Shown: piece after piece, positions 1 to 10,336 of the stretch | How positions within the stretch are numbered: position 1 is the stretch's first letter | Layout: each line of letters begins with the position of its first letter | Assembly: GCA_028829895.1 (NCBI GenBank) | Contig: CM054179.1 | Coordinates: 110,649,375-110,713,374 of the forward strand | Length of the DNA stretch: 64,000 bases | Direction of reading: 5' to 3' | DNA from: Sinotaia quadrata | Taxonomy: Eukaryota; Mollusca; Gastropoda; Architaenioglossa; Viviparidae | Made by a program: the position numbers and the translations under genes | The notes under the pieces: generated by a model | Told to the model about the DNA's origin: nothing | The model's database searches: none | Seen by the model: the letters and a program-made list of their open reading frames with translations, nothing else

Positions 1-303
1 AGTTTAACACAATTTATTTCTAAGTCTAGATCGAATAGACAGCTTACCAAAGCGCACTGACCACTGCCTTTCAAAGCCGGACTCGAATATCGTCGCAGTG
101 CCTGGCCACGGGACATGACGGGGTATTTATGGACTGGGTTTTGATGGTTAGGGACTGTCCACCTGGACCTGTTTACAGTGTCCTAAATCTCCTTGACAGC
201 AGTTACCACACTACAACTAGCGGACCGGAGTTTTCTCCTTCCCCATCATGCGAATAATTAATGTTAGCCCAAATCAATTAGTGACGATTTCCGGGCATCA
301 CAC
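1..303 (-). repeat. Probable LTR of a gypsy-like element (runs off the left edge)
   Basis: Read on the minus strand, a block starting TGTGATGCCCGG at about 302 is repeated, over about 47 bp, at 3448-3400, where it starts TGTGACACCCGG. Both copies begin with TG and lie on either side of the RNase H fragment at 2945-3340, so I read them as LTR starts. The copy here sits about 320 bp past the end of the RNase H reading frame, which fits a 3' LTR. Its far end is outside the window, so LTR length and target duplication cannot be judged. Confidence 0.5.
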
Positions 304-637
304 CCTCCCCAGCTTAAGATGGTGCTATTCCATCTCAGCATAATCTCCCAAAAGGAATGTAAAATAAAAATTAAATAACAAATTTTCTACAAATTCTATA
401 TTTTATGCAAAGAATATAACTCTCAAATCATTAATAAAACTATAACAATTTTACACAAAATGTTTCTTCAACACGAAGGAATTAAATCAATTACAGTCTA
501 CTAATTAATCAGCTACTGCTACAAGATAATTGAAAAAATATTTTAGGTTGGCACCAATTTTGTCCCTTTTCCAACATGAGATTGCAATTTTATGCATCTA
601 CGGTTCAAGTGTCTTGACTACCCTTCTGTTTCTAATG
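304..637. mobile_element. 3' untranslated part of the gypsy-like element
   Basis: On the minus strand the RNase H frame that is interrupted by the hAT element resumes at 645 and reaches a TAG stop at about 624-626. The rest, down to the putative LTR, is AT-rich and without coding potential. I see no integrase. Confidence 0.45.
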
Positions 638-645
638 CTCTAGAT

Positions 646-2936
646 CAGGGGTCTCCAAACTACAGCCTTCGAGGCCCTCTCATCTGGCCTGTGGAGACCA
701 TTTTGTCTACAGGAAAAAATTATGGAAATTTACAATATCCTGCCAAGATCAGCCGCCGCTTACGTGGACGTTATGTTTTTACCGAATTAAAATAGAGGCG
801 CGTAGTAGTGCTTTATGTTTTCCAATCAATCACTACATTGCAAAACCTTATTCGCTGCTTACTTTTTCTACTTCCGTTCACAGTCAATGAGATGATATAA
901 CGCCATCTAGTGGCGGAGTTTTTAAATGGTTTGCTGCTTGTTCAAGACTTGATTATTTTGATCACAGTTTGCCTGTTGCGGTTGACTGCTGCGATTATGA
1001 GGTGTTGGTGTCAGCTAGCATCTGATTGCGAAACATGTTGCACTCTATTTTATTTAGTGATAATTTCCTTTGCGTAATTACTTACCAGTGTGTTTAAAGT
1101 ATTGGGAATGTCGTTAGTTTAGTAAGAATTTTTCGAATATTCTGAAGAGGAAACATTAAAAGCAACAATCTCTCTACCATAAGTGGATATATTTGCACAC
1201 TATATTCAGGTAAGTTTAACTTAAGAAATCATAAGAATTTTTTAAAATTGTTTTGGGTCATTTGCAACTATAATTGCAACGAAATTAGTTCGCATAATCA
1301 GGTTTTTTTTTAGCGATATTGTGTGCAAGATACTTTCAGTTTCACTATTTATTCATGTTAAATTCACTTTATTTTAGTGCCCAGCGATGGCCGAGAAGAG
1401 GAAAAGAAAAATAGAAGATGAGTGTCGGCAATTTCAAGAAGAATGGAATTTGAAATACTTCTTCATCAAATCCGGCGAGAAAGCATTGTGTGTGATTTGC
1501 AACGAAACCGTGGTTGCGATGAAAGAATACAACCTGCGCCGTCATCATCAAAGCAAACATCAGGAGAAATATGCACAGTTGGAGGGTAAATTCGTGCCGA
1601 AAAATTTTCTAAATTACAAAATCAACCCACATCTCAGAGGACATTGTTCAGTAAATCCTCAAATGAAAATAAATCCTTAACTAAGGCCAGTTATAAAGTT
1701 GCCTACATAAAGAAAGGCTTGGTTGGACAAGTGAAGCAGATGTGTAATGAGAAAAACATTCCACAACCAATGTTCCTGCACTGTATTATTCACCAGCAAG
1801 CTTTGTGTGCTAAATATGTGGACATTAGGAGTGTGCTGAATCCTGTGGTGAAGATGGTGAATTTAATAAGGTTACATGGGCTCAACCATAGACAGTTCAG
1901 AAACATGTTGAAAGATACAGACACAGAATTGCAAGAATTACCATATTACACAGCAGTAAGATGGCTAAGTTGTGAGAAAGTTCTGAGCAGAATATTTAAC
2001 TTAAGAAAGGAAATAGGTGACTTCCTGGAAAGTAAAGGCAAGCCACAGTCATTACTGTCTGATGAAGAGTGGGTATAGAAATTGGCCTTTGCTGCAGACA
2101 TAACTAGTCATTTAAATTTTCTGAACCTAAAACTACAAGGAGAGGAAAATCTAGTTTCTGATCTATACACCCACCTAAAGGCCTTCAGATCCAAACTTGT
2201 CTTGTTTTTGGAACAAGTACAGGCCAACAACTTGATGCTTTCAGAAGTGCAAGGTCTTCATGGCTGAAGCAACAGCTAAGTTCCCCACGTCATTTGCATG
2301 TGAGATCATCAAAGACCTCCAGCTGCAGTTTCAGGAGCCGTTTTCTGACTTGGATTCAAAAGGCAGAAAAAGTGAGACTGTTTCAAAACCCATTTGAAGC
2401 AGATGTGGCCAGTTGCCCAGATGAACTGCAGCTGGAGGTCATTGAGTTGCAAGCAAATGACCTCCTTAGGGACAAGTTCAAAGAAGGACTGGTGGGTTTT
2501 TACCAATTTTTGCCCAAGGAAGACTTTCCTAATGTCAAAACTTTTGCATCTAGGTACCTTTCAATCTTTGGAACAACATACCTGTGTGAACAAACATTTT
2601 CAAGAATGAAATACGTGAAGAACAATTTGAGAACAAACTTGTCCGATGGTAATCTCAGGTCACTGTTGATGTTAGGGACATCAAATCTAAAGCCAGAAAT
2701 GTCTGCTATTTTGGCATCCAGGAAACAATCTCACCATTCCCACTAATACAGGTGTTCATGTGTAGTGTATCAATGTGTTATTAAATATTAACTGAATAAA
2801 ATAATATTAAATAAATAATTAAAAACAACATCTATGTTTTGATTCATTTTATTTGGACCTCGAGTGTGTAGTCGGCCCCTGAACTGCTGTTTGATAGTTA
2901 ATGCGGCCCTCGGGATGAAAGGTTTGGAGACCCCTG
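646..2936 (+). mobile_element. hAT-superfamily DNA transposon, decayed, with intact ends
   Basis: The element starts CAGGGGTCTCCAAAC and ends GTTTGGAGACCCCTG, an imperfect terminal inverted repeat of about 17 bp. It is flanked by a perfect 8-bp target duplication, CTCTAGAT, at 638-645 and 2937-2944. An 8-bp duplication and a BED-finger transposase are the hallmarks of hAT elements. It inserted into the RNase H end of an older gypsy-like element; reading that element across the junction, minus one target copy, restores a continuous frame. The insertion is therefore younger than the retroelement. Confidence 0.93.
1387..2746 (+). pseudogene. hAT transposase pseudogene (BED finger and C-terminal dimerisation domain)
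   Basis: The first frame (1387-1680) has a BED-type zinc finger: two cysteines in CVIC and histidines in RRHHQSKH. The frame then shifts. The second part (to 2075) contains the family block HCIIHQQALCAK and RWLSCEKVL, and ends at a stop. The third part (2294-2746) carries the hAT C-terminal dimerisation region, with SIFGTTYLCEQTFSRMKYVK. Much of the catalytic segment that normally lies between the BED finger and the IIHQ block is missing, so this copy is both internally deleted and frameshifted. It most resembles the GTF2IRD2/FAM200/ZBED5-like hAT transposases. No active protein is expected. Confidence 0.88.
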
Positions 2937-2944
2937 CTCTAGAT

Positions 2945-3345
2945 AGATAGTTAGCGCCTATGTTATCCGTGCCTTTGATGACTTCTACCGTGTACCGGTA
3001 CTGTTGAAGTAACAGCGACCACCTAGTCAGACGACCGTTGGCCTTTGTCGAATGTGCCAGGTAGGCTAGAGATTGATGGTCGGTTTGTATGATGAATTGC
3101 TTACCATAGAGGTATTGAATGGAATTTCGGGATGGCCCAGACAATTCCGAGACATTCCTTTTCCGAAGTCGTATAATTACGTCCAGCTGTAGTCAGCATA
3201 CGACTGGCGTAGGCCACCGGGTGTAGGACGCCTCCGTGTTTCTGCATTAACATGGCACCCAGCCCTTCGCCGCTCGCGTCGGTTCTGAGTGTAAATTCCT
3301 GTTTTCAAAGTTTGGTAGGTGGAGGACGGGTGTGTGAATAAGCAT
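2945..3345 (-). pseudogene. Ty3/gypsy-type RNase H fragment (end of pol)
   Basis: Read on the minus strand, the sequence shows the RNase H start [19 protein letters not shown] near 3300, then [33 protein letters not shown] and a GTDNIGANYLSR end. At least one frameshift lies near 3110-3130. The frame runs to 2945, where the hAT element interrupts it, and resumes at 645 with a stop 7 codons later. Family knowledge: the first Asp of RTDAS and the Glu of SEKECL are RNase H catalytic residues. Integrase normally follows RNase H in gypsy elements, but none is present here. Confidence 0.85.
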
Positions 3346-3399
3346 GAATGCGTTAACGGTTTGACACGTTAATGTTTGACATGGCCTACAGCGTGCAAA

Positions 3400-3449
3400 T
3401 GATTAATGTTAGCCCAAATCAATTAGTGACGATTTCCGGGTGTCACACA
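3400..3449 (-). repeat. Second copy of the LTR start, fused near RNase H
   Basis: About 47 bp match the LTR start at 254-303. Only this much of the LTR remains before the sequence runs directly into the RNase H region, so the element has lost gag, protease and RT on this side. I read it as a deletion or recombination product. Confidence 0.5.
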
Positions 3450-3547
3450 TATGTCCCTAGGTGCCAAGGTACAGAGGCGCCAAAATGAGGCTTACAACGT
3501 TACATTATAATAAGTTAACAATAAAGGGTGATTAAACGGTTGGTTGG

Positions 3548-4260
3548 TCATGTAGGGGGCGCTTCCGGCTTCCGCCGCTTTCGCGCTTGGGGAGGGGGAG
3601 TTGGGGAGAGGGAGGGGGAGGTGCCTTCTTGCTGCATGCATCCGTTGTGAAAACATGTCTGGCCGGCAAAGGCGGACTCCAAACTCGGTAATCCGTGGGC
3701 TGGACTTGTGGTTGTTGTTGTAATTCCGTTGTTGGTGTTGCAGCCATTCCTGATTAAAGTTAGAGTTAGGAGGGGGTGTCTTACAGAGCCCAGGCTAGTA
3801 ACACACCAGATCTGTACCCAGTGTATACGTACGCCCGGGTTGTTCAACCTCCCTATCTCCTCACTGGTGGCGTTGTCATTGTTGTTGTTGTCGTGGCTGT
3901 CCCTGGTGTCCATTGGGATGCCTAAAGGTGGGCGCTGGTGGCCTGTACAAATGGTCAAGCAACAGCTGAATCATATCTGCCATTGGGTGTTTAAAAAATC
4001 CCCAAGGGGGATACTGATGTTCGTATTTCGACCATTGTTGTTGTTGACGTTGATGTTGTTGTCTATATTGTTGTTGAGGGCGCTGTTGTTGCTTCCGAAT
4101 ATGTGGTGGTGGGCGCCATCTTTTCTTTCTTTGTCTCTGTTCTGGTGTTGGTGGTGGAGTAGGCTGGCTTTCTGTTGTTGTTGTCGCCGTGTTTGATGTT
4201 CGTGGTGGCGTCACTGGCAGAGGTGGGAGGGGTGGGGCCTCTAGCTCCCTTGAAACCTCG
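3548..4260 (-). pseudogene. Gln/Pro-rich antisense coding relic
   Basis: This stretch is clearly GC-richer than its neighbours. On the minus strand it reads as broken frames rich in Gln (CAA/CAG runs around 3700-4100), Pro and Thr, with basic patches such as RQRKKRWRPPP and a C-terminal KRESGGSRKRP. There is no zinc knuckle or protease motif. It lies on the same strand as the gypsy fragments and just upstream of them, so gag-like sequence is the simplest idea, but I do not recognise a family. Frame breaks lie near 3870 and 3750. Confidence 0.4.
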
Positions 4261-4412
4261 TCCAGAATGGTGTCAACTTCAGTATTATTCTGCGTATTAA
4301 TGGCTGTAGGTCGATTTTCCCTTGCGTGATTAGGTGTCTGAATTTTTTTTTCCTAAGTCGCTATTTTAGGCGTCTGTGAAAAAGCCTGCTTCGTGATTTT
4401 GCTGTCATTTAG

Positions 4413-4519
4413 TGTCTGTGTAGAATTCACTTTGGTTTTTGCCTATAATTTCCACATGATTGTTGTCTGTGTAGAATTCACTTTGGTTTTTGCCTATAAT
4501 TTCCACATGATTGTTGTCT
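4413..4519. repeat. 51-bp tandem duplication
   Basis: A unit starting GTCTGTGTAGAATTC at 4413 repeats identically at 4464, and the first bases of a third copy begin at 4515. The near-identity points to a recent slippage or unequal crossover. Confidence 0.9.
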
Positions 4520-4708
4520 GAGTTTCACTATCAGTCTTTGTTATTTCGTTTTCTTCTTCTCTACTGTTTCCATGAAGCATTCATGAAAACATTTCAAGGC
4601 ATCAAAGGTCCTTAGTATTTTTCTTTCGTTTTTTTAGGGGCTCTTAATTTAAATTTGGCTGTGACATATAATATAGACCTTACTAGATCATTGTATCCGT
4701 CATCCAGC

Positions 4709-4897
4709 TTACTGTTTCCTGAATTTAGCCTGAGGGGTGGATATCCCGTCCTCATTGGTTTCAATTACTGTATAGTGTACGGTAAGGTCATCCATGTTGT
4801 AATCTTCTTCACTTTGTTCTTTACTCCGCCCTGAAAAGGGCTCGGGTGTAGCGTGATCCATGTTCCTTTTCGACCTTGTGTTGGGCCCGTCCATCAT
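4709..4897 (-). pseudogene. Short antisense reading frame, possible start of a gag-like gene
   Basis: 62 codons beginning MMDGPNTRSKRNM, with an acidic middle (EQSEEDYNMDDL). It ends at a stop at 4709 and points toward the Gln-rich relic and the RNase H fragment. I do not recognise it. Being upstream of, and co-oriented with, retroelement pieces suggests a retroelement N-terminus. Confidence 0.3.
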
Positions 4898-4984
4898 GCG
4901 TCTTCGTCGATTGTCCGATGCGAAGTCAATGAAAAAAATGATTAAACGGAGAGGGAGGCGCCAATTTTATAGTTCGTCCCCGGG

Positions 4985-5330
4985 CACAAAATATCCTGGC
5001 TACGCGTCTGTCACAATGCGACAGTTTAACATTCCCACGCTAGATAGTGCCAGGTACTCCACAATGACACAATGCTATTGTATAATTTCTTCCATCATGG
5101 ACAGTGAATGTTAGATTCTCTATGTTGACAATGGAACAGTTTAATACTTTCATGCTTAAGAGAGAGAGTCAGGTTCTCTAATGCTGACACAATGCAACAG
5201 TTCAACTTTCCATTTTTGACAGTGGTATGTTTTCTAAATGCAATAGTTTAATTCTTCCATCCCAATGAGTAACAGGTTTTCAATATTGACATTATGCAAC
5301 AGTTTAACACTTCCATCCTAGAAATCGAGT
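4985..5330. repeat. Degenerate minisatellite, about 60-bp period
   Basis: A motif close to ACAATGCAACAGTTTAACAC recurs near 5014, 5068, 5129, 5189, 5237 and 5292, each followed by TTCCATC-like and CAGGT/TCT-like segments. Divergence between units is high, so it is old. Confidence 0.7.
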
Positions 5331-5399
5331 ATCAAGTATCTTTTTGCTGGAAGTAGTGGGTTACAAATCCCATTTGCAGAAAATGCTAGACAATACTTG

Positions 5400-5900
5400 A
5401 TGTTTGTCAAGCATTTTTACCTGAGAATTTTGTGGGAAAAAACCTGTCAAGTACACAAATATATGGCCGTGCTGCTGTGCAACCAGACATTCATGAAGAA
5501 TCCCATATCAAACAATGGCATAATACAGAGGTTTGTTAGAATTTTCAATTTGTAGGGCTTATTCTTTTGATGGGAATAGATAGGAAACCTTGTATTGATC
5601 ATTATTTTTCAAAAGATGAGATTTTATTTCGTAAAGTCATGTCAGAGTGCAGATTTCATTTTTTGCTAAGCTGTTTACAGTTTTCAGACAACAGCATGCC
5701 TTGCAACTGGCAACCATATACAAAAAATCAGACTGATTATCATTTCAGATGAATGTTCTCATGAGTTTATGTGCCTGGTGAGAATATTTGTGTGGAAGAG
5801 TCTTTGATACTTTGGAAAGGTCATTTAGGTTTCAGGCAGTACATAAAATCTAAACGTGCATGATTTGGTATCAAACTTTTATGGTGAGACTTTTGATGGC
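5400..5900 (+). pseudogene. piggyBac-type transposase relic
   Basis: One frame (5567-5752) has MGIDRKPCIDHYFSKDEILF and a following block ending LSCLQFSDNS, a well-known piggyBac transposase N-terminal pattern. After a stop and frameshift, the sequence from about 5765 reads VPGENICVEESLILWKGHLG, FRQYI and FGIKLL, the block around the second catalytic Asp. In active relatives this position is ICVDES; here it reads ICVEES, so the catalytic Asp appears to be Glu. Stops and frame breaks make it inactive. Confidence 0.8.
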
Positions 5901-5922
5901 ATCCTGGTTATTTATCCAAAAT

Positions 5923-5967
5923 ACCCCCAAATAACTTAAGACTTTATAAAATTTATTATTTGGGGGT
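5923..5967. other. 12-bp perfect inverted repeat (hairpin)
   Basis: ACCCCCAAATAA (5923-5934) and TTATTTGGGGGT (5956-5967) are exact reverse complements with a 21-base spacer. It lies inside or just after the piggyBac relic, so it may be an internal inverted repeat of that element. Confidence 0.8.
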
Positions 5968-6204
5968 GTCAGGTCAGATCTCTTAATTAAAATTCAACAC
6001 TGAGCAAACTTTGTGAGAATCATCATTCAAAAATCAAGAAAATGTAAGGAAACTTTTTATTATATATTTATTTTTGAATTTTAAATAATTTAAAAAATAA
6101 CACTTTAAAAATTCGTTAGTATGTTTAGTATAGGTAGCAATTTACATTTTTAAAATCCATTTATAATTATAGCTGCTTTTCATTTTTTTAGTAAGCTCAC
6201 CCAT

Positions 6205-6268
6205 TCCATTATTGCTGAGCAGCAAAACAACCTGCCAGGATGATGCAACCTGACAGGCAAGCGGTTAA
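6205..6268 (-). mobile_element. piggyBac-like terminus next to TTAA
   Basis: The sequence ends CCTGACAGGCAAGCGG directly before TTAA (6265-6268). Read on the other strand it is TTAA followed by CCGCTTGCCTGTCAGG, resembling piggyBac-group ends, which always sit at TTAA. A related end follows a TTAA at 29289. The piggyBac transposase relic 300 bp upstream probably belongs to this terminus. Confidence 0.5.
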
Positions 6269-6425
6269 AGATATACAAGCACAATTATCATAAAACATTA
6301 TAATTTTCCTTTGTTACAAGCTAGACACATGACTCGTTATTCTATACACTTAAGGAAATACAAATGTAAATCATATAAAAAAATCATTATCATTATTCCT
6401 TTTGTTCTTATCATAGAGGAACACA

Positions 6426-6453
<28 letters not shown>
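6426..6453. repeat. (AC)n microsatellite
   Basis: An uninterrupted AC dinucleotide run of about 14 units. Confidence 0.95.
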
Positions 6454-6456
<3 letters not shown>

Positions 6457-6569
6457 AGCATCATATAAATGAAATCTGGTTAAAATTTATTTCTTTTCAC
6501 TACAGCAGAGGGAATACAAGTATATAAACAAAAATCTCGCAGCAGTTTACAAGGAGATTCATACAGTGG

Positions 6570-7430
6570 AATCTTTATCCTTCCATTTCTACTGCTCTGG
6601 ATAGTCAGCTCCTACGCTGTCAGTGACTTTAATTACTTCTACAGTATACCTATACTGTTGTAGTAGTAATGACAACCTAGTCAAATACCTGTTTGCTTAA
6701 GTTGAATGTGCTAAATTAGATGAGGGGTTGACGGTCTGTCTAAATGACAAAATGTTTGCCATATGGGTATGCTTAAAATTTCTGAACTGCCCAGACAATT
6801 CTGAGACATTCTTTCTCTGAAGATGAGTAATTTTGTTCAGCCACGTTTAATGTACAACTGGAATAGGTTACTGGATACAAAATATCACAATGTTTCTGCT
6901 TCAGTACAGCACCTATCCCTGCATTGCTTGCATCTGTTCTAAGTACAAATTCTTTATTGAAGTCAGGCAAGTGTAGGACAGGAGCTCACGACAGTATTTC
7001 TAACTAGAAAAGCTAATTTCACATTCCTGCTCCAAGTCACTATCTAAGCCTTGCCTTTTCTCATCAAATCTATGAGTGGTCTGGCAATGGCACTAAATTT
7101 TGGAATGAATTTTCAATAATAACTGTCCAACTCCAGAAAGGATTTAACATTTGTCTTTGAAAGTGGTTTCTTCATTTCTTCATCTTACTTTTGATGCTTC
7201 CAACCACAGGGGACCTTGTCCCACTTTATGTTCCAAATATTTAAGTTTAAAATGTCCAAAGAAACATTTGATTGGTCGAACAGTAAGGTTACACTCTTTC
7301 AAACATTGGAATAACTTCCATAACACTTGGATGTGTTCTTCTAGGGTCTGGGTAGCCACTAATATGTCATCCATGAAGTCAGAGACACATTCCTCTCTTA
7401 TGGGTTCAATGAGCAATCTCATCATCTTAG
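6570..7430 (-). pseudogene. Second Ty3/gypsy-type RT and RNase H relic
   Basis: On the minus strand, 7425-7180 reads RT palm sequence with FMDDILVAT (the YxDD-type catalytic box as FMDD) and NLTVRPIKCFFG. 6970-6773 reads the RT/RNase H connection PDFNKEFVLRTDASNAGIGA and SSSEKECLRIVWAV. The RNase H frame decays and ends near 6580 with a GADY..SRAVEMEG-type end followed by a stop. The first element ends the same way (SRALETEG, stop). Several frame breaks make it non-functional. Confidence 0.85.
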
Positions 7431-7741
7431 TGAAAACAGCTGGTGCTGTGAGGATGTCCCATTATATTTCTTTGTACCTTTCAGCTGCTTCTAACCATGC
7501 CATCATTCTCCTCAGTCCTCTATTTTTAATGTATGCTAAAAGTGCTGGTGGACCCATATGTAGTATGTCGACCACTAAAAGATCCCTAACATCTTTTTCA
7601 ACATTCTAATCCATCCAGTTCTAACCACCTAGTTAAGACATGTTGCAATTTACTGGCTGACTGTAGGGATGTGTGGATCAACTCTCATTGAAACTGATGA
7701 AACCTATATCTGTATGACTCACTCATCACTCTGAAGTAAGC

Positions 7742-8239
7742 TTACATTTTAACCTTATAAGCCTCAAATGTTGTTTGTTCCTCTGGGATTCTATTTAAGA
7801 CCATGTTGTCCTGTCCCTTCATACCTGTCACTAACTGGGAGAACCATAAATTGTCCAGTAGGCCCAACCTTATTATGCATTGCTCAAAACTCAACACATA
7901 GTTCTCAATATTTTCCTCCTTCCAATTGAAGGAGTGAAAATGAAATTTTATGTTTGCTTCCTGAACTTCCTGAATCACCCGTTCACTTATCTTTAAGCTA
8001 TCTTCCTGTATTTTATTTGATTTCAGCCAAAGTCTGTTTCTTTTATCATCAGCTTCTGTTTCGCTCGTAACACAAACTCTTTCTCTCATTTTTGCTTTTC
8101 TTTTATTTAATCTTTTTTGGTCATTTTCAATCCTTAGCCTTTTGTCACTTTCCTCTCCTTCAATCTGTAATCTCATTTCTTTTTCTTTCCTTTCATGCTT
8201 ATCTTTTGTTTCCATTTCAATCTTTAATCCTTTTCTCAT
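7742..8239 (-). pseudogene. Gag-like frame of the second gypsy-type element
   Basis: 165 codons with a strongly charged N-terminal coiled-coil-like half (many Lys/Glu/Arg), then a capsid-like half: FHSFNWKEENIENYVLSFEQ, LLDNLWFSQLVTGMKGQDN. The pattern of a short aromatic stretch followed by EQCI..L and a WFSQL block resembles gypsy Gag (retrotransposon gag/SCAN-like). Position and strand are right for gag of the RT/RNase H relic at 6570-7430. Confidence 0.6.
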
Positions 8240-8399
8240 ACATTTTAATTTCTATCTTTCTTTCTTTCTTATCCACATACTTTGTAACATACTCTAAAAG
8301 GTGGCCTGAGTTGTCTGAATCAATGGCTTCCTTGTTCCATTTCTGCTCCCACCCTTTTCTCTCTTCCCAAGTAGCCTCCATTTTATTTAACAAGTCTTA

Positions 8400-10190
8400 A
8401 AGTATCCTACCATGTTCACGCACGAACTAAACTGTACTGGTGATTTACCTGACTTTACAAAATATGACTCACACACACTCAAGTGACTAGTAGTAGTACA
8501 ACTTAGTTTAGCTACTTAAGATGAGCACAATACAAACAATGCAATTTTTCTACTCAGCAGTAACAGAAATTATTGTAAATACATTTAACAATACAAACAA
8601 TATTATAATAAGTGAAAAAGGGTTAATAGAAATTTCAAAAGAGAAAAAGGATAGACAAAGCAAGACAACTTCAATACAGGATTATAGATAAAATAAGACA
8701 GCTTTCAAGAAATACCTATTCCACTAATCAAATGTATCCCTTTTAGCTGTTTGTCAAAGGTTCCCTAAGGTTCTAGGACTCACATTTCTCAACAATTGTT
8801 TTCCACATTTACTAATTTCATTACTCTGATAATTAGTTTAACAATTTCTGAATGAATTTATGCTTATCCTAGATGAGCTCCTCCAACCCCCCTTATGTGA
8901 CATGCACCACTTTGTTACTGGTTATATGATTATTATTAGCTGATTATACGGGTTTAGTAAAAGTCTTCTCTCTTCCACAATAAGACATGGATTACTGTCA
9001 CACAGTATTTTCATTGGTGGAAACTTCTTACTAAATAAAGGAGTAACAAATCCATCTTTAATTATATTTAATGAGCCCCCATCAACCACTGTTACTCCAA
9101 CATATAGTTTAATAATATGTATAAGAAGGTTAATGAATTTAACAATAAATGTATTAAATCAGCAATCAAATATACATCTGACAAATATAATGAGGTTATT
9201 TGACATCAATATTCCATGAAACAACATTCAAGTAATTCCAATACTTATTCAGTCTTACATCTTAACACATTATAAGCAGTCAAATTATTATAAAAAGTAA
9301 CCCACAGCACTATTCTTAACATAGAAGAAATTGAGTTATAAAGTGATATGATAATAGTTTGTACATAACCCGTTCAATGATGTAAGCCACAACATTCCTT
9401 CATGCTCCTTTATAATAATGTCACAAGTTTACTGTTCACAACAGAATAGTCAACCTTCCATGTGCTCTAAGCATGTTGTAGAATGTTCCAACACTATAGA
9501 TCCCTCAAGACTAATCTAGGCACATATCGGCCATATTAACTTCTCAAGTAGGTAATCACAGTAATGAACTTCTAGCACTTGTTTTGCTAGAAAGTTCCAT
9601 AGAGGAGCCATACACACTGATGTGCACAAACAGGGCACAGTGAATCAACATAATTCCCACCCACTAGGATGGATACTTCTCAAATCCACTAGAAGCAAAG
9701 AAACCAGAGGAGAAGTAAGAAGAAAGATAAAAGGCTTGCTTCTTTCCTGAAAACATAATCAGGGAGCAACACTAAATTCCAAATCTACCATCTCTGTACT
9801 TCATTCTTTCTCAACTTACAATTCCTGTAACAGTATTCATTAGCCTGATACATATGTACAGCATAATGAATGCAACACAATCAATTACGATCATGTTTCT
9901 AATAGAAGCAATGTCCTGTGTTTAATATTTTACATACAAGTATCATAATTAACAATTGTAGAAATAATAGTCTATTCACATAATACATCTTTACATCAAA
10001 TTAACAAGTATAATATACCAATAGCAGTAAGATAATTCTGTGGCCTGCCTTAAATCTATGAGAATGCTTGCATGTTAAAAATAAGTCTGTTTATGTAGAA
10101 ACTCCTAATATTATTACTTCTACATATAATCCAACCGATTGTGGATTTTAAATAAGCTCTAGCAGATATGAAACAAACAAGCCTTTGTAT
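8400..10190. other. No recognisable gene
   Basis: AT-rich sequence. The left part may contain the 5' leader or LTR of the gypsy-type element, since gag starts at 8239 on the minus strand, but I could not pair LTRs. No other feature supported. Confidence 0.5.
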
Positions 10191-10229
10191 ACTAAAGCAT
10201 ATATACAGAGTGATACAGTAAGATTAGCA

Positions 10230-10336
10230 GAGAACAGAATGGAATGGAGGAAGCTGGTTGTCAGGTTATCAGTGGTGCCCCAACAGTCGGCAAGACTAAG
10301 GAATAGATAGATAGATAGATAAACATTTAGATAGAT
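10230..10336 (+). mobile_element. 3' end of an RTE-type LINE with GATA tail
   Basis: 26 codons read ENRMEWRKLVVRLSVVPQQS then ARLRNR and a stop at 10308-10310. This closely matches the C-terminus I know from a common invertebrate non-LTR ORF2 (…WRKLVVKSSVVPQRPSRL…). The stop is followed at once by a (GATA/ATAG)n microsatellite, typical of the 3' tails of such LINEs. Only the extreme 3' end was inserted, a classic 5' truncation. A further piece of the same kind of LINE is at 58630. Confidence 0.8.
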
